Below are positions 54,371 to 62,342 of a stretch of 64,000 nucleotides of DNA, one piece after another. Source of the DNA: Stieleria maiorica. GTDB lineage: Bacteria > Planctomycetota > Planctomycetia > Pirellulales > Pirellulaceae. The translations under genes and the position numbers were made by a program. Under the pieces are notes generated by a model, which saw only the letters and a list, made by a program, of their open reading frames with translations, did not search any database and was not told the origin of the DNA. The DNA lies in assembly GCF_008035925.1 (NCBI RefSeq), contig NZ_CP036264.1:3220443-3284442 (forward strand), read 5' to 3'. Within the stretch, counting starts at the first letter, position 1. Each line of letters begins with the position of its first letter.

Positions 54371-54536
54371 ACCGCTGGTGTGTAGCCTTGAGGCGAGCGT
54401 TTCGCCTAGAGCGACTCGAATGGCACGGGCATCAGTCAAAAGAAACGCAGCAAACGCTGGTGTTCAGGCTTTAGCCGCCCACGGTCGCTGCGAAGCAGCG
54501 ACCGAGAATCGCCTAAAGGCTAGACACCAACGCTTA
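54371..54536. repeat. Dispersed repeat family A, one half plus one complete copy
   Basis: A half element (54371-54418) is followed by a full one (54453-54536) running from AACGCTGGTGTTCAGGCTTT, through the hairpin GTCGCTGCGAAGCAGCGAC (54485-54503), to AATCGCCTAAAGGCTAGACA CCAACGCT. The two ends are imperfect inverted repeats. The region separates the GH117-like and esterase genes. Confidence 0.85.
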
Positions 54537-54571
54537 TGCCCGTGCCATTCTAAAACGACTCCTTTTCGAAA

Positions 54572-54642
54572 GTACAGTGGCCCTGCCGGGCTGTCGCTCA
54601 AGGGGCTCGGTGCGACGACCTAGAAAGGACGTCGTACAACGA
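54572..54642. repeat. Dispersed repeat family B, copy 2
   Basis: AGTACAGTGGCCCTGCCGGG CTGTCG leads to GCGACGACCTAGAAAGGACG TCGTACAACGAG. It has the same ends as the copies at 52281 and 62151. The GTG from which the esterase frame is open (54577) lies inside it. Confidence 0.8.
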
Positions 54643-56022
54643 GACAAACGGTTTTATCTTTCTCAAACGAATTTATTGTTCATCATCAACTGGACGGTCC
54701 CAATTCACGTGCGACACATCATCAATCACCGATTCAACGTAGCTACCTTCGCCAGAAGGTGGTTCCCCTCTGCCATCCACGCTCTGGTAAGCGTAGCTAC
54801 GTCGACGCGTTGCAGCGCACCCGGGGTTTTGGCCAGCTTGCTTCTAAGCGTCGCCTGTGTCGCCGATGCGGACGACTTCGCATCCAAACGCGCCGACGTC
54901 CTCGCGCTCGGCCAACTCACCCAACCTCCGGCGATGATGGATGCCGAAGGATTCGAACGCACCGAAACGATCCGCCCGATCTATTACGATGCTTTGGACT
55001 ATGAAGGCCGGCCGACCAAGGTGTTTGCGTGGCTGGGCTTGCCATCCAATCGCAGTGGGAAAGTTCCGGGCATCGTGCTGGTTCATGGCGGCGGTGGGAC
55101 GGCATTTCGCCAGTGGGTTGAGAAATGGAATGAAAAGGGTTTTGCCGCGATTGCGATCGCGCACGAGGGACAGGCCGAACGCCGCGAAGCACCGCGTAAG
55201 TGGGCGAAACATCAATGGCCCGGTCCCCCGCGCGCGGGACACTATCAGGATGTGTCCAAGCCGCTGCAGGATCAGTGGATGTACCACGCGTTGGCCGACA
55301 CCATCCTGGCCAACTCGCTGTTGCGTTCCCTGCCGGAAGTTGATCAGGACAAGGTTGGCGTGATGGGCGTTTCGTGGGGCGGTGTCATCACCAGCACGGT
55401 GATGGGAATCGATACCCGATTCGCGTTTACCATTCCGACCTATGGGTGCGGAAAGATGGCCGACGTGGACAATCACTGGGGCGCCGCGTTGGGTGACAAC
55501 ACGTTCTACCGTCAGGTTTGGGACCCGCTGCACTACCTGCCTAACGCGACGATGCCGACACTGTGGTTTTCATGGCCGCAAGACAATCACTTTCCGCTCG
55601 ACAGCCAGGCGGCCAGCTATCGTGCGATGAGTGGCGAGTTCCTGGTCGCGCTGCTGCCCGGTATGAGACACAGCACGGCGGCCGCTTGGAATCCGCCGGA
55701 CAGCTACGCGTTCGCGGAAAGTGTCGTGAATGACGGCAAACCGTGGTGTCGCCAAATGGGCACACAAATGAACGGGACATCGATCCAGTTCACGCTTTCG
55801 TCGTCCAAACCTTTGGATCGCGCCGTGTTGATCTCCACGACCGACACCGGATTCACAGGCAATCGTACGTGGGTCGAATCTCCCGCATCGCTCACCCGTG
55901 AGGGAGAACACTGGGTGGCGACCGCGGACTTGCCCGAACACACGACGTCCTGCTTTGTGAATGTCAAATCCGGAAATCTGACGATTAGTTCGCAGTACGT
56001 TGAAGTTCAACAGCGTCCGTGA
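54577..56022 (+). CDS. Secreted alpha/beta-hydrolase (dienelactone-hydrolase/acetylxylan-esterase-like), start uncertain
   Basis: The frame is open from a GTG at 54577 to 56022 (481 codons), but its first 85 codons translate a family B and a family C repeat. A truncated signal-like stretch (GVLASLLLSVACVADAD) follows near residue 84. The enzyme part begins about residue 105 with KVFAWLGLPSNRSGKVPGIV, then LVHGGGG, the nucleophile elbow GVSWGGV (Ser about 266), TLWFSWPQDNHFP (Asp) and LLPGMRHSTA (His): a complete triad. A beta-rich C-terminal domain of about 90 residues follows. It probably deacylates polysaccharide fragments. The real start is unclear because no ATG lies between the repeats and the signal-like stretch. 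Confidence 0.8.
   Translation: MALPGCRSRGSVRRPRKDVVQRDKRFYLSQTNLLFIINWTVPIHVRHIINHRFNVATFARRWFPSAIHALVSVATSTRCSAPGVLASLLLSVACVADADDFASKRADVLALGQLTQPPAMMDAEGFERTETIRPIYYDALDYEGRPTKVFAWLGLPSNRSGKVPGIVLVHGGGGTAFRQWVEKWNEKGFAAIAIAHEGQAERREAPRKWAKHQWPGPPRAGHYQDVSKPLQDQWMYHALADTILANSLLRSLPEVDQDKVGVMGVSWGGVITSTVMGIDTRFAFTIPTYGCGKMADVDNHWGAALGDNTFYRQVWDPLHYLPNATMPTLWFSWPQDNHFPLDSQAASYRAMSGEFLVALLPGMRHSTAAAWNPPDSYAFAESVVNDGKPWCRQMGTQMNGTSIQFTLSSSKPLDRAVLISTTDTGFTGNRTWVESPASLTREGEHWVATADLPEHTTSCFVNVKSGNLTISSQYVEVQQRP
54738..54801. repeat. Dispersed repeat family C, copy 3 (complete palindrome)
   Basis: CGTAGCTACCTTCGCCAGAA GGTGG on the left and CCACGCTCTGGTAAGCGTAG CTACG on the right form a long imperfect palindrome around TTCCCCTCTGCCAT. 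It lies inside the open frame of the esterase gene, just before its signal-like stretch. Confidence 0.8.
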
Positions 56023-56035
56023 GGAATGGTTTCAG

Positions 56036-56117
56036 CGACCGTTGGTGTCTAGCCTTTAGGCGATTCCCGTCGCTGCGAAGCAGCGACAGGGGGCGGCTAA
56101 AACCTGAACACCAGCGG
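56036..56117. repeat. Dispersed repeat family A, complete copy
   Basis: GTTGGTGTCTAGCCTTTAGG CGATTC, the hairpin GTCGCTGCGAAGCAGCGAC (56069-56087), then GGCGGCTAAAACCTGAACAC CAGCGG. It is in opposite orientation to the complete copy at 54453 and lies between the esterase stop and the beta-helix remnant. Confidence 0.85.
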
Positions 56118-56168
56118 TTTTACCCAAGTCATTCGTATCAGTGCTCTCTTTTTACCGACATCAAAACA

Positions 56169-57859
56169 ATGAGACACTCATTCATCGTGCTACTGACGCT
56201 GGCGATCCTGACAGCGAACAGTACAACCTGCGGTGCTGCCGGTCCCCAGGCTGACTTCTTCGTGTCCACCACTGGATCCGATCGCTGGTCCGGCACACTG
56301 GCGGCAGCCAACGCGGAGGGAACCGATGGCCCATTTGCGACGCTGGTGCGGGCCCGGGATGCCGTTCGCGAGCTGAAAAAGACAAAGCCATCCGACATCG
56401 TGGTTCTGATCCGTGGTGGAACCTATCGCGTTGATAACACCGTGGTGTTTGGTCTGCAGGACTCGGGGAAATCAGGTTCGACCGTAACCTATGCCGCCTA
56501 CCCAGGCGAAACTCCCGTCTTTAGTTCGGGACAGGAAATTCAAGGTTGGAAAAAGGTCGAAGGAGAGTTGCCCGGCCTGCCCGATGAAGCCGCCGGCAAA
56601 CTGTGGACCGCCGATGTGTCGGACCGGTTTTTCACGCTCTATGATGCCGAGGGCATGCTGTCTCGCGCTCGCTCGGAAGGCTTCATCCCGCTTTCCGGCG
56701 GCAGCCGCAACCGGCTGCATTTTCCCAAAGGCAAGCTAAAAGCTTGGCCGAACGTGCATGACGTGGAAATCGTGGTCCGTCCGCATCACGCCTGGATTTG
56801 CAATGTGCTGCCGCTGGAGTCCGTTGACGAGCCGCGGCAAATGGCCCAGACGTCGATGGAAGCCACGTACGCGATGAACCCGCTTCATTTCCTGAAGACG
56901 ACCGAATCGTGTTGGGTGGAAAACGTGCTCGAAGAACTCGACGAGCCGGGCGAGTGGGTTCTCAATACCGAGCAGGGAAAGGTCTACCTGTGGCCGAGAG
57001 GCAAGTCACCGCTTGAGTCTCCGGTGATGGCACCGCGATTGATCGAATTGATTCGAGTCGAAGGCGTAATCGACAACCACGGCCCCATCGACGTCCCTGT
57101 GCGGAACCTGCATTTCCGCGGTCTGACGTTCATGCATGGCGACCGATACGCCCTGGACCAGGACGATGCCGGGTTGCAGCACGATTGGGACATGTTGGAC
57201 AAAGCCAACACGCTCGTTCGCCTGCGCGGGGCGGAGAACTGTTCAATCGAGGAATGTCATTTTGCCCACAGCGGCAGTGGTGCGATTCGTGTGGATCTGC
57301 ATGGCCAAGGCAACAAGATCACCGGGAATCACATCGAGCATTTGGGAGGGGCCGGAATCCTGCTGTGCGGCTACGGCCCCGGCACCAAGGATGTCAACGG
57401 CAACAACCTGGTCTACAACAACCACATTCATGACCTGGGAAAAATCTATTTGCATTCACCCGGCGTGATGATCTGGCAAAGCGACCAGAATCGCGTGGCA
57501 AACAACCTGATTCACCACATGCCGTACTGCGGAATGATTGTCTCCGGCTGCATGACGCACTTCTTTGACAAAAACGGTCGCGAGTTGAGTCGCACGATCC
57601 GCAGACACGAAATCGAAGATCTGCCGAGACAACCGACGCTGGAGGATGTCCGCCCCTACCTGCATTCACATGACAACCTGATCGAATTGAACGAGATTCA
57701 CAACGCGACGGAATCGACAAGCATAGCTTGGCCACCGATCCGTTGTTTGTTGACCCTGAAAACGGCGATTTCCGACTTCGACCCGATTCACCGGCACTCA
57801 AATTGGGCATTGTGCCCATCGACCTATCGAAGGTCGGATTGATTCCGCAACGTCCCTAA
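56169..57859 (+). pseudogene. Right-handed beta-helix protein with internal deletion and frameshift
   Basis: From ATG 56169 the frame gives a signal peptide (MRHSFIVLLTLAILTANSTT), the usual start of planctomycete beta-helix proteins (DFFVSTTGSDRWSGTLAAAN) and several coils (RNLHFRGLTFMHGDRYALDQ, ITGNHIEHLGGAGILLCGYG). After NLIELNEIHNATE (near 57715) the frame turns into meaningless residues and stops at 57842. In another frame the true C-terminal end is visible: SLATDPLFVDPENGDFRLRP DSPALKLGI, stopping at 57859. Coils that should separate the two blocks are missing, so a deletion removed them and broke the frame. The truncated product has lost its normal C-terminus. Confidence 0.8.
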
Positions 57860-57898
57860 ATAAACCACGACTGATCAATTAAAACCCCAACAAGCCCC

Positions 57899-59422
57899 AT
57901 GAACTTACGCTCCATTTCACTCCTCGCCACGCTGGTCGCCGGCGCTCAACTCTGCGCCGCCGATTGGACGATCGACAGCGCCGACGACTGGAAAACGAAC
58001 ATCCAAACCGCCGAAGGCGCCACGGTCGCTGGCGGCTCGGTTTCGCCGACAGCAAAGACCGCGACCATCGTCACGCGAATTCACAGCTCCGACGAAAAAC
58101 GTTCGGCCCGATCGCTCGTCATCGACCAGTCGCCGATCTGGCAGAACTGGAACCCCATCGAAAACCTCGGTCCGGTCAACTTGGCCGACGCCCCGGTCTT
58201 GCTGACCGTGGCGCCGGACAACTACTGGATGTTCGGCCGCTACGGAGGTGGTCAGCCTCGGCGCAAGAAAGGTCAGAAACAGGGGGCGAAGTCGACACCG
58301 CCTTTCAAGCCGCAACCTGTGACGCTGGAAGGATTCGACATCCCGCTGCAAACCACTCGGTTCCCCAATCAGTTCGACGCGCCGGGCGGACTGAAACCCG
58401 GTAAAGGCGGATACCATGCCTGGCAGAGCCGCGATATGAAGAATTGGGTCCATCACGGTCCGGTCACCGAAGCGTTTTCGAAATGGGTGACCAGTGCCGA
58501 ATGGGTCGATGGCAAGGCGTTGATCTACTACGACTTCCCCAACGACCAGGATCCACACGTCTACGTCGACGAGGATCTGTTTGACGGCGAACCGGGAAAG
58601 AACATGGGCATGGCGGTCAAAGACCCGTCTCACGGCAGCGATGCCGGGTTCATTCGCGACCTGCAGGGCAACATGCATGTCATCATCGAGGATTGGAGCC
58701 CGATCAGTGCCAACAAGCGTTCCTGGGACTCGCCCCTGGCCGGACACGCCGTCAGCCCGAATGGAATCGACGGGTTTGTCTTTCGAAAACCGGCCGTCGA
58801 CAACCGCACCAACCCGACCGGAAAGATCGGCACGTACAAGCATCCGCATTGGGCCAAAGAAGATCCCCAAAACTACAAAACGAACGTCGCCGAGTACAAC
58901 ATTCATGAACCCGAACAGGAGGCCTATGGCGATTGGGCAGCGATTTGTATCGGCGGCCGGTATTACCTGTTCGGTGACTACGACCCGGCAGGCGGTCACG
59001 AAATGAGCGTGGGCTGGTTCACATCGCCGTCGATCGATGAACCGTTCTCCTGGTGCGACAACATCGGCAAGGGGCACCCCGACCCGGACGTTGCGTTCGC
59101 CGAAGGGCAGTTCTACCTGGCCACCCAACAGAAAACCGACTTCGTCAGCCCCGGGCCCTGGGTGGAGTCAGTCGAAGCGCGTGTCGGCGTCGATACGGAC
59201 CAAGATGACAAGATCGATCAGTGGACCGACTGGACCGAAGTCAAAGAAACCTACGACTACATCCCGGGGTTCTCAAAGCAGATCGCGAAGACACCCGCCG
59301 AACTGGAGCTCTCGACCCTGCCGGCCGGCTACGGTTTCCAGGTCGAACTTCGTCTGACCGATACCACGGAGAACAAATCCAAACCGATCGTTGAGCGGGT
59401 CTCGCTGTCATTTTCCGAATGA
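57899..59422 (+). CDS. Secreted GH43-like beta-propeller protein
   Basis: The 507-residue product has a signal peptide (MNLRSISLLATLVAGAQLCA) and propeller-like blocks: YHAWQSRDMKNWVHHGPVTE, ALIYYDFPNDQDPHVYVDED, SDAGFIRDLQGNMHVIIEDW, CIGGRYYLFGDYDPAGGHEM and GHPDPDVAFAEGQFYLATQQ. These resemble GH43/GH32-type five-bladed propellers, in which Asp residues on the inner strands act in catalysis. The C-terminal 110 residues look like a beta-sandwich. I cannot place it in a defined family; glycoside hydrolase on a plant or algal glycan is likely. It lies 40 bases after the beta-helix remnant. Confidence 0.75.
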   Translation: MNLRSISLLATLVAGAQLCAADWTIDSADDWKTNIQTAEGATVAGGSVSPTAKTATIVTRIHSSDEKRSARSLVIDQSPIWQNWNPIENLGPVNLADAPVLLTVAPDNYWMFGRYGGGQPRRKKGQKQGAKSTPPFKPQPVTLEGFDIPLQTTRFPNQFDAPGGLKPGKGGYHAWQSRDMKNWVHHGPVTEAFSKWVTSAEWVDGKALIYYDFPNDQDPHVYVDEDLFDGEPGKNMGMAVKDPSHGSDAGFIRDLQGNMHVIIEDWSPISANKRSWDSPLAGHAVSPNGIDGFVFRKPAVDNRTNPTGKIGTYKHPHWAKEDPQNYKTNVAEYNIHEPEQEAYGDWAAICIGGRYYLFGDYDPAGGHEMSVGWFTSPSIDEPFSWCDNIGKGHPDPDVAFAEGQFYLATQQKTDFVSPGPWVESVEARVGVDTDQDDKIDQWTDWTEVKETYDYIPGFSKQIAKTPAELELSTLPAGYGFQVELRLTDTTENKSKPIVERVSLSFSE

Positions 59423-59568
59423 GTCGGGCGGACGTGTGTAGGCGAGCATGCCAGACATCGGTTTCGATCCGCCGCTCGGCGCCAGTCTACACACCCCATC
59501 ATTCTGCCCCGAATCATTCTGCCACCCCATCCTGATTGCCAAAACTCCCTTGCAGCTCGCATTATTGA

Positions 59569-59733
59569 ATGAACCTACGATCGACAACCAACCGTTTCAT
59601 CCTGCTTGCCGTGGTCTGTTTGCAGGCACACGTCACAAACTCCCCGCAGCACCAGCCCGCCGCGATCGTTTCGGATTCCGATCAGGCCTTGAAACGCACC
59701 CGCAACGTCGATTTGGACGGCAACGACCGGTGA
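59569..59733 (+). pseudogene. Possible N-terminal remnant of an exported protein
   Basis: The 54-codon frame begins MNLRSTTNRFILLAVVCLQA, a good signal peptide, then HVTNSPQHQPAAIVSDSDQA and stops at NDR. Immediately downstream another frame reads ETRFTFVDAGNLTAARKTD. It may be the surviving head of a deleted gene, in line with the other remnants of this region, or a short secreted peptide. The family is not recognised. Confidence 0.35.
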
Positions 59734-59839
59734 GACGAGATTCACCTTCGTGGACGCGGGAAATCTGACCGCCGCGCGGAAGACAGATTTGTTCGGCGGG
59801 GCGGTTGGTTTTTAGATAAGTGTTACGTATTCGGGCAAC

Positions 59840-59922
59840 AAACAATGGGCAAAACAATGGGGGCAAGACGATGGGGGCAAAACGATTACAGCCTGGAATT
59901 GTTTTGCCCCCATTGTTTTGCC
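59840..59922. repeat. Dispersed repeat family E, long copy
   Basis: Three units of the type GGGCAAAACAATG or GGGCAAGACGATG precede the centre GATTACAGCCTGGAATTG, and the inverted units TTTTGCCCCCATTGTTTTGC follow it. The copy at 24034-24085 is shorter by one unit and shares the centre CTGGAATTGT. Confidence 0.8.
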
Positions 59923-60134
59923 GTTCCTTCGAGGATGGGGCACCGATCGCGAGATGGGGCAAATAGGATAAATAGGACGTATAGGTCCCGTCTGTCCCAT
60001 TGGTCCGATCGGCCCCAATGAGCGACGGCCCCCTCGCCGTAGTCGGATGGACCCGACCGTCCGCGCGAATCGGTTCCGCATCGCCGGTGGACATCGACTC
60101 GCGTTTTGACATTCAAACCGCTGGCTTCCGCCAA

Positions 60135-61850
60135 TCACTGTGATCCGATCCCCCGTGCACACAAACAGGTCGACTGGATTTGCGTGTCGGCATCTGCCCA
60201 GGCGGCTTCGAATCGCTTCTCAATCTCTGCTGCTGCGGCGTGATCTCCTCGGGCGGTCAGACATTGTTTCAGTCCGAACAGAGACCAGCCGTTTTCGGGC
60301 CAATCCTTGAGGTCCGCTCGGTAGACTTGTTCCGCTTCTTCCCAGCGTTTGGCGGCGACCAGGACCGCGCCCAGCGAGTGACGCACCGGTTGAATCCATT
60401 CCGGCGGATCCATGTACAACAGGGCGGTCTCCGCCTGGACTCCCTTCCTGAGTTCCTCAATCGCGGTTTCAAAGTCGCCGCGTTGGAACGCGATTTCCCC
60501 CGCCAGCGTGTGCCGGCCGACCTTCAAGATGTCGCGTCCCTTGTTGATCGCCCCCATGGTTTTTTCGGGCACGGCGGCACAGGCTTCGCGGAAAAGTTTT
60601 TGTTCGATCTCGGCGGCTGCAAAGTCTTGTTTCGCCGCCAGTGCCGTGGCACGGGCGAAACGCCACATCGCGCTGGTGATCGGCAAGTCCTTTCGCGGCT
60701 GGGGCAACTCCAACAACTCGTCCCATTTTCCGAATCGAATCAGCACTTGGTATTCGATGGACATGAATGGGTCCGCCAGCGCCGCCGACTGGTCGAGAAA
60801 CTCCGCAGGGATGGCGTGCAACATTTCGCGGGCCGACGACAGTGCCCGTTCGCTGCGTCCCTGCATCATGCACACGTACGACAGGAAGTGCGGGTTGTGA
60901 AGCATGTAGATCTTGTAGAACTCTTGTCGCGGCGAGGCGTCGCGATAAACGGCATCGACTTTCAGCGACGCTTCGTTCTGCTCCGCAGCCTTCGCCCACT
61001 TGCCAGTCCGGACATCAATGTGCGCGGGCATGTGAACCATGTGCCCCGATCCGGGCATCAAGTCTCGCAAGCGATCCGCCGCTGCAGCAGCCTTCTCCGG
61101 TGTCGGCGAGGCTTCGATCGCGTGGACGTACAAATGATTGGCTCCCGGATGGTTGGGCTGGATCGCCATGGCCGACTCCAGCAGCGCCAGCACTTCGGGC
61201 GTTTCCGGCCTTGCGTCGCCGTCATCCGACCAGAGATCCCAGGGACGCAAATCCATCAACGACTCGGCGAACAAGACGGCGATGTCCGGATCGTCGGGAT
61301 ACTGTCGGTAGACCTCTCGCATGGCATCGGCATAACGTTGATTGTGCGACGTGCGATCGGTGATGTTCGAATCGACATCAGAAACGTATCGTGTTCCCAA
61401 CGCATCGATCAAAGCCCGCTCTTTCGCGGTGACGCGGTCGCGAAGTGCGGCGGCTTTAGATATGGCTTCCCAGGCGGCGACCGAACGCGGTTCGTCCATC
61501 GCCGGGTTGTTGATATGGGGGCCGTGGCAAAGGCCGATTCCCCACCATGCCATCGCGCAGTCTTTGTCGAACCGCAGTGCCTGTTGAAACGACCGAATCG
61601 CTTCGTCGTGATTAAATGCGTAGGCGAAATTCAGCCCCTGGTCGAAGTATCGCTGAGCATCGTCTGACGCGGTGGTGATGCCCCGATGGTGGACCGTAAT
61701 GCCCACAAACAGCGGCGTCGTCGCTTCCGCCGGCGTCTGGTCGCTGGTCGCCCCGGGCGGCGAGTCTTGTTGACTCCAGGCAACGTCGCTACACGCGAAG
61801 GAAGCGATCAGAAGCACTGAGCACACACGCCAAGAATGAAATCGATTCAT
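60135..61850 (-). CDS. Secreted tetratricopeptide-repeat protein
   Basis: The start at 61850 has GAGG upstream; the 571 residues begin with a signal peptide (MNRFHSWRVCSVLLIASFAC). The helical repeats start with AQRYFDQGLNFAYAFNHDEA and continue with HVTR-like helices such as LESAMAIQPNHPGANHLYVH and PVRHSLGAVLVAAKRWEEAE. PGSGHMVHMPAHIDVRTGKW is a conserved block seen in this family of bacterial exported TPR proteins. Function is unknown; TPR domains normally hold protein partners. It is isolated, being convergent with the carbohydrate genes. Confidence 0.88.
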   Translation of the reverse strand: MNRFHSWRVCSVLLIASFACSDVAWSQQDSPPGATSDQTPAEATTPLFVGITVHHRGITTASDDAQRYFDQGLNFAYAFNHDEAIRSFQQALRFDKDCAMAWWGIGLCHGPHINNPAMDEPRSVAAWEAISKAAALRDRVTAKERALIDALGTRYVSDVDSNITDRTSHNQRYADAMREVYRQYPDDPDIAVLFAESLMDLRPWDLWSDDGDARPETPEVLALLESAMAIQPNHPGANHLYVHAIEASPTPEKAAAAADRLRDLMPGSGHMVHMPAHIDVRTGKWAKAAEQNEASLKVDAVYRDASPRQEFYKIYMLHNPHFLSYVCMMQGRSERALSSAREMLHAIPAEFLDQSAALADPFMSIEYQVLIRFGKWDELLELPQPRKDLPITSAMWRFARATALAAKQDFAAAEIEQKLFREACAAVPEKTMGAINKGRDILKVGRHTLAGEIAFQRGDFETAIEELRKGVQAETALLYMDPPEWIQPVRHSLGAVLVAAKRWEEAEQVYRADLKDWPENGWSLFGLKQCLTARGDHAAAAEIEKRFEAAWADADTQIQSTCLCARGIGSQ

Positions 61851-62342
61851 GGTTGAATCCTCATTGCAAGGTTACGTGAATTGAGCGGCTTGTTTGGTAG
61901 ATCACCTCAATTGTCTACGCGGCCGGAGCCCCACAACAGTGGAATTCCGTTCTCCGGATGCAACGGTCGTGTTCGACTGTCGCCAGACCACCAGTATCAA
62001 AGAGTGTTCTCGTCAAATGATCACGCCGGTCACTTTTGTATAGCCGAACAGGCATTTGACGATCGGGAAGCGATCGAGTCGGAAGGCCCCGAAATGCGAC
62101 AAAGACGAACGGATGGGTCGTTTGAGTGGGGTGCGATTGGCGGATGGATGTACGACGTCCTTTCTAGCAGCGTCGCACAGAGTCCCATCGACGGCCCGGA
62201 AGGGCCATCGTACTCGACCCTCGCTGGGCAGCTTTTGTGCGAAAACCGATGAAACTCTTTGAGGGCCCGCGCTGCGGAATTCGCAGGGTGTGTTGATCTC
62301 GTTTTTCTCGATTCCAACACCCTTTCGATGGGAATGCTTGTG
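61851..62342. other. Divergent intergenic region with a family B repeat
   Basis: This 492-base interval lies between the TPR gene (minus) and the ankyrin gene (plus). It contains family B copy 3 (62151-62214); otherwise only short frames without recognisable residues. Both promoters should lie here. Confidence 0.5.
62151..62214. repeat. Dispersed repeat family B, copy 3 (inverted)
   Basis: TACGACGTCCTTTCTAGCAG CGTCGCAC leads to CGACGGCCCGGAAGGGCCAT CGTAC. It is the reverse orientation of the copies at 52281 and 54572, with the terminal GTACGA/TCGTAC pair intact. Confidence 0.8.

Larger units (their letters stand above)
59423..60134. other. Interval with a small remnant and a palindrome, otherwise empty
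   Basis: This 712-base interval lies between the GH43-like gene (plus) and the TPR gene (minus), which are convergent. It contains a possible N-terminal gene fragment (59569-59733) and the family E element (59840-59922). The remainder shows no supported gene. Confidence 0.5.

Noticed and set aside
54357-54623. 88-codon plus-strand frame after the GH117-like gene
   Set aside because: It only translates family A and B repeats.
24181-56117. Possible CRISPR array from the repeated palindromes
   Set aside because: Copies are scattered singly between genes with no regular spacers and no cas genes.
57917-59128. 403-codon minus-strand frame
   Set aside because: Antisense to the GH43-like gene; no recognisable domain, and the plus frame has a signal peptide and propeller blocks.
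60180-61667. 495-codon plus-strand frame
   Set aside because: Antisense to the TPR protein; arginine/histidine-rich with no motif.
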